A program made the translations under genes and the position numbers. The notes under the pieces were generated by a model that saw nothing but the letters and a program-made list of their open reading frames with translations, did not search any database and was not told the DNA's origin. Source: Ignavibacteria bacterium (lineage in GTDB: Bacteria; Bacteroidota; Ignavibacteria; Tepidaquicellales; OLB5). Taken from it: a DNA stretch of 64,000 nt. Each line of letters starts with the position of its first letter. Position 1 is the first letter of the stretch. The stretch lies in assembly GCA_019912545.1 (NCBI GenBank), contig JAIOIK010000143.1, forward strand, positions 31,830-95,829. Direction: 5' to 3'. This document shows positions 45,057-52,800 of this stretch, one piece after another.

Positions 45057-45523
45057 TTTCTGTAATGTTTAAGATCAACTGCAAAAGTTTCTTTATGGGA
45101 TGAAAGCACAATAGATGTGCGGGTTGAACGTACGCCTTTCCATGACTGAATCTTTGCAAGGAGCTTTTCCAGGGATGACGCGTTATCGGTGCGTATCTTA
45201 AGTATATGTGAACCGTCACCTGTAACTGAGTGGCATTCAAGTATCTCCGGTGCAGCAAGGGCGTGGTGAACAAAATCTTTATAATGGGCAGATGAATCGC
45301 TTGTAACAAAAATAAATGCGGAAATATCTTTGCCAAGTGATCTGTGATTAAGCTTGGTTACATAACTTTCAATTGTTCCGGATTCCTCAAGCTTTTTCAT
45401 CCGCTCTGTAACAGCCGGCAAAGAAAGCCCGATGCTTTCGGCAATATCGCTGCGCTTGATCCTCGCTTCATTTTGAAGAAGCTCAAGTATCTTTACGTCA
45501 ATTTCGTCTATTACGCCTGTCAT
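45053..45523 (-). CDS. Lrp/AsnC-family transcriptional regulator
   Basis: 156 residues. An N-terminal helix-turn-helix (DEIDVKILELLQNEARIKRSDIA, in the usual LLQNEARI form) is joined to the RAM ligand-binding domain (about 65-150). Such regulators respond to amino acids. Operon position directly before a glutamine synthetase gene suggests control of nitrogen assimilation by an amino acid such as glutamine; the effector is inference. It is expressed from the promoter at 45595. Confidence 0.93.
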   Translation of the reverse strand: MTGVIDEIDVKILELLQNEARIKRSDIAESIGLSLPAVTERMKKLEESGTIESYVTKLNHRSLGKDISAFIFVTSDSSAHYKDFVHHALAAPEILECHSVTGDGSHILKIRTDNASSLEKLLAKIQSWKGVRSTRTSIVLSSHKETFAVDLKHYRK

Positions 45524-45594
45524 TATCTATTAAATTATTAAGGAAATATTAAGAATTATCTTAAATTATTTAGGTAAATAGAATATATTACTTG

Positions 45595-45625
45595 CAAATA
45601 TAAAGCAAAGTGTTGTATTTGTCAA
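45595..45625 (-). promoter_or_regulatory. promoter of the lrp-glutamine synthetase operon
   Basis: Minus strand TTGACA (45625 to 45620), 17 bases, TATATTTG (45602 to 45595): both elements perfect. The leader is about 65 bases. Confidence 0.65.
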
Positions 45626-45701
45626 TAGTATAAATTACTATTAATACGAGTATTTTATCGTGAAAATGGCTGCTCTTAAGAGAGAAAATGGATGATAAAC
45701 A

Positions 45702-45736
45702 AACTACAATCCTCCCGGATCGGGAGGATTGTAGTT
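45702..45736 (-). terminator. ndk terminator
   Basis: A perfect 16-bp stem (aactacaatcctcccg with 45721-45736) and 3-base loop, 10 bases after the ndk stop, followed on the minus strand by ttgtttatc. Confidence 0.75.
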
Positions 45737-45746
45737 GAAATTTTGA

Positions 45747-46163
45747 CTACACTATATCTGAATCATTGAAGAAATGCGCTATTTCATTCTTCGCATTTTC
45801 GGGTGAATCAGAACCGTGAACAATGTTGCGCTCAATTGAATCAGCATACATTTTGCGAATAGTGCCTTCTTCGGCGTTTGCTGGATTTGTTGCACCGATA
45901 GTTTTCCTGAAATCTGCAACTGCGTTAGCTTTCTCCAGGCAAAGCGGAATTACCGGCCCGGAAGTCATATATGAAACAAGCTCGCCGTAAAAAGGGCGCT
46001 CTTTATGTACTTCATAGAATTTTTTAGCTGAATCTTCTGTTAATTTAGTAAGCTTCATAGCCTTAATTTCAAATCCAGCGTCTAATATATGCTGGATAAC
46101 TTTGCCCTGTACCCTTTTATCCAGGCAATCAGGCTTCAAAATTGCGAGTGTTCTTTCTGTCAT
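45747..46163 (-). CDS. ndk: nucleoside diphosphate kinase
   Basis: 138 residues. It transfers phosphate between nucleoside triphosphates and diphosphates. [10 protein letters not shown] at the N-terminus and the catalytic histidine in [12 protein letters not shown] near residue 115 are present. A TAnnTTTG box lies 50 bases upstream and a strong terminator follows, so it is monocistronic. Confidence 0.96.
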   Translation of the reverse strand: MTERTLAILKPDCLDKRVQGKVIQHILDAGFEIKAMKLTKLTEDSAKKFYEVHKERPFYGELVSYMTSGPVIPLCLEKANAVADFRKTIGATNPANAEEGTIRKMYADSIERNIVHGSDSPENAKNEIAHFFNDSDIV

Positions 46164-46212
46164 TTATTTTTTAAGTTGTTGATTAATTACTCTGTTAATT
46201 TATTATATTTTA

Positions 46213-46220
46213 CAAAGTTA
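46213..46220 (-). promoter_or_regulatory. ndk promoter box
   Basis: Minus-strand TAACTTTG fits TAnnTTTG; predicted start near 46206, leader about 43 bases. Confidence 0.45.
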
Positions 46221-46290
46221 GGATTAAGATTTGATTTTTTAAATTCAATAATAAATCTCTTTATGTTATTAATTACGACTCAAATTATAT

Positions 46291-46318
46291 CAGAACAAGG
46301 GGGCATGCCCCCTTGTTC
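46291..46318. repeat. GCATGC palindrome, intergenic repeat copy 2
   Basis: Identical over 28 bases to the palindrome at 24337-24366, losing only the last pair. It lies in the divergent gap between ndk and the M50 protease gene, so here it is not a terminator. Confidence 0.85.
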
Positions 46319-46399
46319 CAATTGTTATGCATATTGAATAATTATATCCTTTTAAAAGAGCGGGCATTTCGCAATTTTACGTACTAAACTTATAGAAAT

Positions 46400-47419
46400 T
46401 TGTCAGAAATAACCAATTATTCCGGAAACGAACCGCCCAAACAGGAAGTCTTTGAGGGCGTTTATACTATTAAAGAAGAACCCCGAAAGAAAAAAGGGTG
46501 GGGGATTTGGGTTAATATCCTGCTGTTCATTCTGACCTTCATCACAACAACCATGGCAGGTGCTGCCTGGCTAAACCGAGATCCCCTTGAACTCAGAAAC
46601 TTTTCACTTGGATTAACGTACTCTATTCTTATACTTACTTTTTTATCTTTTCATGAATTCGGGCATTACTTTGCCGCAAAAATTCATAAAGTCAAAGTAA
46701 CTCTACCATTTTATATTCCTTTTCCTATGATACTAAATCCATTTGGAACAATGGGCGCCGTGATCAAGATCAAACAGCAGATAACTTCACGCAAAGCCCT
46801 GTTCGATATCGGTATTGCCGGTCCTATAGCCGGATTTATTGCCGCAACGGCAATGCTGGTTTACGGAATGACTCACCTTCCGCCGTTTGAATATATTTAT
46901 GACATCCATCCGGAATATCAAACTACAGGCGTTCCGCTTAATGGATTTTCTTTCGGGCCAAACCTTTTGTTCATCGGACTCGCGAAATTGCTTACCGGTT
47001 CACCAGATGTCTTCATGCCGCCAATGAATGAAATCTATCATTATCCATTCCTATGCGTTGGATGGTTTGGCTTACTGGTGACAGCGCTTAACTTACTGCC
47101 CGTTGGCCAACTTGATGGAGGCCACATTCTTTATGCACTCCTGAAAGGAAAAAGCAAATATATCTCACGGGCATTCTTTGGTCTGCTTCTTGTTATGGGA
47201 CTTATCGGACTCCTTCCTGTAATCGGATTGAATATATTGCCTGAATACGGACTTCTCAACTGGTTGATATGGGCGATACTGATTTTCTTTGTAATTAAAA
47301 TAGAGCATCCGCCGTTTTATGACCCTACTCCTCTTGGAACAGGAAGAATTCTCATGGGATTCTTTGCTTTATTCATGTTTATTACTTCATTTACTCCGGT
47401 ACCGTTTACTGATTTCTAA
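46400..47419 (+). CDS. M50-family intramembrane metalloprotease (site-2 protease type)
   Basis: 339 residues. It would cleave membrane proteins within the bilayer. The zinc motif HEFGH lies near residue 85 in the second hydrophobic segment and the third ligand motif NLLPVGQLDGGH near 234. Six or seven hydrophobic segments are visible. The frame opens at TTG; there is no upstream ATG before a stop at 46385-46387, and the next ATG falls in the first membrane span, so TTG is the best start. No PDZ domain. Confidence 0.87.
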   Translation: MSEITNYSGNEPPKQEVFEGVYTIKEEPRKKKGWGIWVNILLFILTFITTTMAGAAWLNRDPLELRNFSLGLTYSILILTFLSFHEFGHYFAAKIHKVKVTLPFYIPFPMILNPFGTMGAVIKIKQQITSRKALFDIGIAGPIAGFIAATAMLVYGMTHLPPFEYIYDIHPEYQTTGVPLNGFSFGPNLLFIGLAKLLTGSPDVFMPPMNEIYHYPFLCVGWFGLLVTALNLLPVGQLDGGHILYALLKGKSKYISRAFFGLLLVMGLIGLLPVIGLNILPEYGLLNWLIWAILIFFVIKIEHPPFYDPTPLGTGRILMGFFALFMFITSFTPVPFTDF

Positions 47420-47436
47420 ACTTATAATTGCAGCAA

Positions 47437-48402
47437 ATGAATATTGTATTCCTGAATGTATTAAGTGAGAAATGGGAAGAAAAATATTCTGAGCTAAAGA
47501 AAGAATTCCCCGAAGTAAATTTCTCCAATTCTACAGATCCGGAAGAACGCAGCAAAGTAATTGAAACGGCAGACGCAATTGTTACCGGAAGGCTTACCGA
47601 AGAAGAATTAACCAATGCAAAAAAAATTAAAGCTATCTTTATTCCCTTTACCGGAACTAATAATTTTCCTTTGCAATACATCAAAAGGCGTAACATAATA
47701 CTCTCAAACACTCATGCCAATGCGAAGTATGTTGCAGAGCGTGCTGTTACACTTGCGCTTGCGTTACTTGGGAAAGTTGTGATGTTCCACAATGCCCTTA
47801 TTAAAGGAGTGTGGAACCGAACTGATGATGATGACCACTTGTGGGAATCAATACACGGCAGGAGATGCGGCATACTTGGTTATGGACACATAGGCAGGAA
47901 TATTGCGAAGCTCCTCAAGGCGTATGAATGTAAGATAACCGGGTTCAGGAAAAATATCTCCTCTGAAAAAGACGAGTATGCAGATGTGATCACTAGTGAT
48001 CTGCACTATGTAATAGATAATAGCGATTTAGTTTTCGTCTGTTTACCCTTAAACGCGGAAACAAAAGACCTGATAAATGCCCAAATTTTGCAAAAAATGA
48101 AGGGAAAATATATCATTAATGTGGGCAGGGGTGCAACAATTAACGAAGAAGCGTTGTATAACTCTTTGAAAAGCGGAATTCTCACAGGGGCAGCTTTGGA
48201 TGTGTGGTATAACTATCCGGGCAAAAAAACAGAGCCTGTTTATCCTGCGAACTTCCCGTTCTGGGAATTAGATAACGTGATCCTTTCGCCGCACAAAGCA
48301 AGCAGTACTCCGGACGCAATAGCAGCTATGATTAATGATACGGCGGAAAATATCAGAGCTTTCATTCTAACAGGTAAACCTAAGGAGATAGTAAGCCAAT
48401 GA
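47437..48402 (+). CDS. D-isomer-specific 2-hydroxyacid dehydrogenase
   Basis: 321 residues from ATG (a TTG three codons earlier is also open). NAD(P)-linked reduction of a 2-keto acid. The nucleotide fold has GILGYGHIGRN near 146; catalytic Arg (NVGRGATI), Glu and His (SPHKAS) are in the usual places. The substrate is not predictable; it could be a glyoxylate/hydroxypyruvate or phosphoglycerate type. It starts 17 bases after the protease gene and overlaps the next gene by 4 bases (ATGA), so the three form an operon. Confidence 0.9.
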   Translation: MNIVFLNVLSEKWEEKYSELKKEFPEVNFSNSTDPEERSKVIETADAIVTGRLTEEELTNAKKIKAIFIPFTGTNNFPLQYIKRRNIILSNTHANAKYVAERAVTLALALLGKVVMFHNALIKGVWNRTDDDDHLWESIHGRRCGILGYGHIGRNIAKLLKAYECKITGFRKNISSEKDEYADVITSDLHYVIDNSDLVFVCLPLNAETKDLINAQILQKMKGKYIINVGRGATINEEALYNSLKSGILTGAALDVWYNYPGKKTEPVYPANFPFWELDNVILSPHKASSTPDAIAAMINDTAENIRAFILTGKPKEIVSQ

Positions 48403-48968
48403 AGTCAGTTATTTTTTTGTACACTTTCTTAATCGCCGGTAATTTACTTTGCCAGGGGATTGAAGTTAGTATTGAAACCAGCAAGACTGAATATTCAGGC
48501 TATTCCTATAATAAAGAAGCAGACCCGATATTGATGACCTGTAAAATAAAAAACAACAGTGTCACTCCGGTTACTTTTCGCCGGGCAAGTGTATTCAGTC
48601 TCGATTTTGTAAGTGGTGAAGGAGGATTCTCAAATGATCATTGCTTTAAATTGTACCCATACAACGATAACGGCAGCTGGCACAACTTTGTTGAAACCGA
48701 AAGAACAAAGGAAGCATTTGTTACAATTGAGCCGGGCAGCGAGTATGTGCATTCAAACAAGTTCACTATTGGCTGGCTTTGCCGAAGCGGTCCGCCTTTG
48801 GGCAACTGGGTATTTGATATCCGTTATATAAGGAACATAAGCGAAGACGATAATTACTATTTTGTAAAAAGTTATTATACCGATAAGCATGAAAAAATAT
48901 TTGTAAGTGATGCGTGGACGGGGATTCTGGAATCAAACACCGTGAGAGTCATAATTACTGATAGATAA
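48399..48968 (+). CDS. secreted protein of unknown function
   Basis: 189 residues. A signal peptide (about 1-19, ending LLCQG) precedes a beta-rich domain with TKTEYS-like and MTCKIKNNSVTPVTF segments, resembling an immunoglobulin-like fold. Three cysteines remain in the mature part. No catalytic motif. Translationally coupled to the dehydrogenase gene and convergent with capA. Confidence 0.65.
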   Translation: MKSVIFLYTFLIAGNLLCQGIEVSIETSKTEYSGYSYNKEADPILMTCKIKNNSVTPVTFRRASVFSLDFVSGEGGFSNDHCFKLYPYNDNGSWHNFVETERTKEAFVTIEPGSEYVHSNKFTIGWLCRSGPPLGNWVFDIRYIRNISEDDNYYFVKSYYTDKHEKIFVSDAWTGILESNTVRVIITDR

Positions 48969-48983
48969 TTTTTTTGCTTTTCT

Positions 48984-50066
48984 CTACTCGGTTTTAATTA
49001 TGTATGAGCTTGTTGATCTATCCCTAATTATCATAGGAGCATTTGCATTTCTTTTTAGGATTGAAATGCAATCTTCAAACTCTTCATCTTCCAGGAATCT
49101 TACCTGGTAGTCACTCTTCTTGTTATTTGTGAAAATGGGGAATAATCGGATCTGTTTGGAATCACCTGTTGCCTCAAGCCGTGCCATTAATCCATAAGGC
49201 TTTGCCCCTGTTGAACGGTATCTTCCCGGAGCATTAAAAATGAAATTCCCAATATTGTAAATAATTATTTTTCCTTTATATAATTCAATACTTTGTACAG
49301 TGTGTGCTCCATGGCCTATTATCAGATCTGCGCCGCCATCTATAAGCTTGTGCGCTGTTGATATTTGCCCTTCTCTTACCTGCTTATAATTGCCGCCCCA
49401 GTGAGGATACACGACTATTATTGTTTTGGGGTATAATTTTTTGTATTCGCTTATTTTATCCTGCATGACATCTTTATCTATACAATTAACGCCAGCGTAG
49501 AAACTATCTGCATAAAAATGATACAACGAATCATAACTTTGCCTGAATTCAAACCCTCCGAAGACTGCAAGTGAGATATTAGCGGAATTGAACACGAGTG
49601 GTTCCAGCGCTTCCTTGGATGAGATGCCTGCTCCAAATGAGCTTATTCCGCTTTCTTTAAGCCTGGTGATAGTTGAAAGCATGTAGTGAAAGCTGTAATC
49701 CATTGAGTGATTATTGCCAAGAGATGCTGCCCTGATATTGTATTTTAACATAATGGCCGGAGTCACCAGTGTATCACAAAAATGTGAATAAGGTTTTGTG
49801 ATGAGGTAAGGAAGACCTATTGGATTGTTAAGAGTAGTTTCAAAATTAACAATGTTCAGATCAGAGGCAAACAAAAGATCCTTCACATTTTCAAAAAAGT
49901 AATCATAGCCGTAATCGGTAATATAATTTGTCTTAACGGAGTAATTGCTTCTGAAGAAATAATTATCGCCAAAATGTGTATCACCAAGGAACATTACTCG
50001 CGTTGTATCTGCATATACTGTAAAAGCTGCAAGGAAAAGTATTAATTGGATATACTGCTTTTTCAA
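48984..50066 (-). CDS. CapA/PgsA-family metallophosphoesterase-like protein
   Basis: 360 residues with a signal peptide (about 1-19). The fold of the capsule-synthesis CapA family is marked by FLGDTHFGD at the start, SLGNNHSMDYS, YPHWGGNY and GHGAHTVQSIELYKGKIIIYN in pieces such as GHGAHTVQ. Family members assist poly-gamma-glutamate synthesis or act as phosphatases; no capB/capC is nearby. It lies 15 bases after the ferredoxin-nitroreductase gene and is probably in its transcript. Confidence 0.88.
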   Translation of the reverse strand: MKKQYIQLILFLAAFTVYADTTRVMFLGDTHFGDNYFFRSNYSVKTNYITDYGYDYFFENVKDLLFASDLNIVNFETTLNNPIGLPYLITKPYSHFCDTLVTPAIMLKYNIRAASLGNNHSMDYSFHYMLSTITRLKESGISSFGAGISSKEALEPLVFNSANISLAVFGGFEFRQSYDSLYHFYADSFYAGVNCIDKDVMQDKISEYKKLYPKTIIVVYPHWGGNYKQVREGQISTAHKLIDGGADLIIGHGAHTVQSIELYKGKIIIYNIGNFIFNAPGRYRSTGAKPYGLMARLEATGDSKQIRLFPIFTNNKKSDYQVRFLEDEEFEDCISILKRNANAPMIIRDRSTSSYIIKTE

Positions 50067-50081
50067 TTTTCCGGGTTTTTG

Positions 50082-50990
50082 CTAAACAAAATCTACCTTT
50101 GCAAAGCTTCGTTTAATGGCTTTCTGATATTTGTACTTCGGGTGGCCAAAGATAAGAAATATGCCGTCCTTAGAGCTTGCCGGGAGCCCATATTTCTTCT
50201 TCAGGGGCTTTATGTATTTAAGGAATGGCGCTATACTGCCTATCATACAGCTTCCAAGCCCCATTGAATGTGCGGCAAGCATTGCATAAGTTGCCGGGAT
50301 AAACGGGTCGGCCGTATCAGCGTAACCTGAATTATAGAAATACATTGCAAGCGGCGCATCATACAGCAGGTAATTTTTATTTTCTGCTTTGCTTTTCCTG
50401 AAGAAATCCAGCATGGGAACAATGAAGTCCCTGGATAATTCATAATTTTCCTTTTTCATAAATGGCTTCATCAATCCAAGTACTAAAGGAGAAAAGTAAG
50501 TCCTCATTTTCAATACTGCTTCAATAAATTCGAAGGAGAATTTCCTTACTTTATTTTTGCTGTTGAAAACAAGCACTCCAACATCACTTGGCGGTATTCC
50601 CATTGGAGATGACACTGCGGCCTGCAGTATCTTATCTGTCATTTCACTTTCTACCGGCTTATCTCTAAAATCGCGAATGCTTCTTCTCGAAAGCATCAAG
50701 CTGTAAAGTCCGTCATATCCGGCACGTTCATTCCTTGCAGGCTGCTTAATGAAATCTTCAGCACTCATCTCCCTGCCATGTACCATAATTGAACCGTTTG
50801 GACAAACTGCCGCACACTGTCCGCAGCCCATGCATCCAAACAGGGGATGATCATTTACGATCAGAACGCCGCTTTCCATAACTAAAGTAAAATCTTTACA
50901 CACCTCGGCGCAAAGTCCGCAGTTTTTGCATGTATGATAGTCAATTATTAAATGGGCAATTTCATTTGTCCGGGATGTTGGAATGGGCAT
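50082..50990 (-). CDS. ferredoxin-nitroreductase fusion protein
   Basis: 302 residues. Two N-terminal [4Fe-4S] motifs (CKNCGLCAEVC and CMGCGQCAAVCP, with the remaining cysteine shared between them) are fused to an FMN-dependent nitroreductase domain beginning LMLSRRSIRDFRDKPV near residue 102. Such fusions pass ferredoxin electrons to flavin substrates in anaerobes. AGGAGG stands five bases before the ATG. The upstream region has an FNR-type site. Substrate unknown. Confidence 0.92.
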   Translation of the reverse strand: MPIPTSRTNEIAHLIIDYHTCKNCGLCAEVCKDFTLVMESGVLIVNDHPLFGCMGCGQCAAVCPNGSIMVHGREMSAEDFIKQPARNERAGYDGLYSLMLSRRSIRDFRDKPVESEMTDKILQAAVSSPMGIPPSDVGVLVFNSKNKVRKFSFEFIEAVLKMRTYFSPLVLGLMKPFMKKENYELSRDFIVPMLDFFRKSKAENKNYLLYDAPLAMYFYNSGYADTADPFIPATYAMLAAHSMGLGSCMIGSIAPFLKYIKPLKKKYGLPASSKDGIFLIFGHPKYKYQKAIKRSFAKVDFV

Positions 50991-51009
50991 AATACCTCCT
51001 TTTCATACA

Positions 51010-51052
51010 CAATAATAGCACAGGCCGGAATAAATTAAAATGATACATATCA
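51010..51052 (-). promoter_or_regulatory. ferredoxin-nitroreductase promoter with FNR/CRP-type site
   Basis: Minus-strand TATTATTG (51017 to 51010), one base from TAnnTTTG, and TGATACATATCA at 51041-51052, an exact TGAT-N4-ATCA. The centre of the site is 36.5 bases from the box edge, as in the queF and hypA promoters. Confidence 0.6.
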
Positions 51053-51086
51053 CTATAAAAAGAAACTTTTGTAAATATTTGATATT

Positions 51087-52184
51087 CTATATAAATAGAA
51101 GGAATACGAAAGTAATGAAAAGCATGAAATGAATGAACCCCTGCAGAGCGTTCGATTCGCCGTCTTTGCAGCTTTGAATACCTATAAGTAATGAGATTAC
51201 CACCATTACCGACTGCACGGGTGTCAAACCAAGTGAAACATCCTGCTTAATGAATAAACCTACAATAAGTACTGCGGGAATTGTAAGAGCAACAGTAGAT
51301 AGCATTGAACCAAGTGAAATATTTATTACACGCTGCATATCATCTTTCAAACCGGCGCGGATCGCAGTCAGGCCCTCAGGTGAAACAATTATAAGAGCTA
51401 TTATCAGTCCTGCAATTCCTGAAGGCACTCCCAGTTTGGAAATTCCGTCATCAACATAAACAGAAAGGTCTTCGGCCATAATAGAAATTACAATAATTGT
51501 TAACACAAGCATGAGGGTGTGATACAGTCCGCTTATTTTCTTTGGGTCAGTTCCTTCATCGTGTCCCCTTTTTTCTTTTGCAGAAAGTTTTTCGAATTTG
51601 AAATAGAAATTATGCTCTTTGGATTGCATGCGAAGAAAGAAAATATACAAGAGCAGACATACCGAGATAAGGAAGTACTCAAATATATGATAATTCCCCG
51701 CGTTAATAACAAGCGGCAGGAGTAAACCAACTCCCACCAGCCCCAAAATCATTGAAAAGAATGAATTTGTGCTTCTAATATTATATTTTTGCTCACCATA
51801 TCTTAAACCGCCAAGAAGCATTATTAGCCCTGTAAGTCCATTCAGCAGTATCATTAAGGTCGAAAAGATTGTATCCCGCGCTATGAAAGGATCCGCATCG
51901 CCGTGCAGCATCATTGCCGAGATCATAATTATTTCAACCGTAACAGCTGAGAAAGTCAGAATCATCGTTCCATAGGGTTCACCGAATTTATGAGCAAGAA
52001 GCTCTGCGTGATGCACAACGCCCATAGCTGCATAAATTATTACAGCGAATATAACCAGGAATACAATTCCCTCAAGAAGCAATGAACTTTCAATAACCGG
52101 AGTATTGCTAAGAGGGATAAGCAGCAGCATTACAAGTAAAGCAAGTATGAACGGAATTTCATTTCTCAGAAATCGTGCAATCAT
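51087..52184 (-). CDS. Ca2+/H+ antiporter (CaCA superfamily, ChaA-like)
   Basis: 365 residues with about 11 hydrophobic segments. It would extrude calcium in exchange for protons. The two alpha-repeat motifs are GEPYGTMILTFSAVTVEIIM (near 72) and GLIIALIIVSPEGLTAIRAG (near 257), each with the cation-binding glutamate. A charged cytoplasmic loop (KEKRGHDEGTDPKK) divides the halves. The promoter box at 52189 lies five bases before the ATG, so the mRNA is probably leaderless. Confidence 0.9.
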   Translation of the reverse strand: MIARFLRNEIPFILALLVMLLLIPLSNTPVIESSLLLEGIVFLVIFAVIIYAAMGVVHHAELLAHKFGEPYGTMILTFSAVTVEIIMISAMMLHGDADPFIARDTIFSTLMILLNGLTGLIMLLGGLRYGEQKYNIRSTNSFFSMILGLVGVGLLLPLVINAGNYHIFEYFLISVCLLLYIFFLRMQSKEHNFYFKFEKLSAKEKRGHDEGTDPKKISGLYHTLMLVLTIIVISIMAEDLSVYVDDGISKLGVPSGIAGLIIALIIVSPEGLTAIRAGLKDDMQRVINISLGSMLSTVALTIPAVLIVGLFIKQDVSLGLTPVQSVMVVISLLIGIQSCKDGESNALQGFIHFMLFITFVFLLFI

Positions 52185-52188
52185 GCAT

Positions 52189-52196
52189 CAAAAATA
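52189..52196 (-). promoter_or_regulatory. promoter box of the antiporter gene
   Basis: Minus-strand TATTTTTG, perfect TAnnTTTG, so close to the ATG that transcription would begin at or next to it. Confidence 0.5.
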
Positions 52197-52235
52197 GTAA
52201 TAATTATCAATATATCAGAGTAAAATATTAAGATA

Positions 52236-52261
52236 AATAAAAAACCGGGCATCTAGCCCGG
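52236..52261 (-). terminator. terminator of the small secreted protein gene
   Basis: accgggc-atcta-gcccggt (52243-52261), followed on the minus strand by six T. Confidence 0.85.
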
Positions 52262-52305
52262 TCTAAACATGTAACAGAGAAATGAAACTCTTTTAAATCA
52301 ACAGG

Positions 52306-52656
52306 TCAGCTATCCAGCAATTGATTCATTGTCATCGAGACGCGCATTCTTTTGCTGTGAACCTCTGCGCGCTTTATGCTTACCTCGCACTCCCACAGTT
52401 TCTGAGACTCGTCTTTAAAATTGAACAGGCTTGTATATGTCTCATCACTCTCGATCGATGAAGAAACTTTATTCCAGTGATGCTTCGTGCTAAGCCTTTC
52501 ACAAAAAGCGTCTGAAAATTTATCAGTGGCAAGATCTGTTTCCACAAAATAATTGTAATGCAGTTTTTGAGGCTCTTTTTGGGTATCTGCAAAAATACTC
52601 TTAGACCCGATAAAAACGAGGGCTGTAAACAATGCAAAGCTGAGAACTTTTTTCAT
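52306..52656 (-). CDS. small secreted protein of unknown function
   Basis: 116 residues. A signal peptide (about 1-23, ending IFADT) precedes about 93 residues of mixed strand and helix with two cysteines (DAFCERL and LWECEV) that might form a disulfide. No family recognised. Preceded by a hairpin and followed by a strong terminator, so it is its own unit or the tail of the upstream operon. Confidence 0.65.
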   Translation of the reverse strand: MKKVLSFALFTALVFIGSKSIFADTQKEPQKLHYNYFVETDLATDKFSDAFCERLSTKHHWNKVSSSIESDETYTSLFNFKDESQKLWECEVSIKRAEVHSKRMRVSMTMNQLLDS

Positions 52657-52695
52657 TGCCGTTAATTTAAGTTTGGAAAAGAAATTTTTAAAATT

Positions 52696-52724
52696 GCATA
52701 GTTTACTCCTTTAATAAACTATGC
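52696..52724 (-). terminator. hairpin after the outer-membrane protein gene
   Basis: A 10-bp stem (gcatagttta with taaactatgc) and 9-base loop, followed on the minus strand by attttaaaaattt. It may end the DUF5916-like transcript or sit in the leader of the small secreted gene; its loop contains AAAGGAG. Confidence 0.5.
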
Positions 52725-52800
52725 TGCTGCAAGTATACGGAATTGGTAACAAGTAAATAGAGGGCGGAATACAGTACTTGCTCAATATAACACGAATTAT

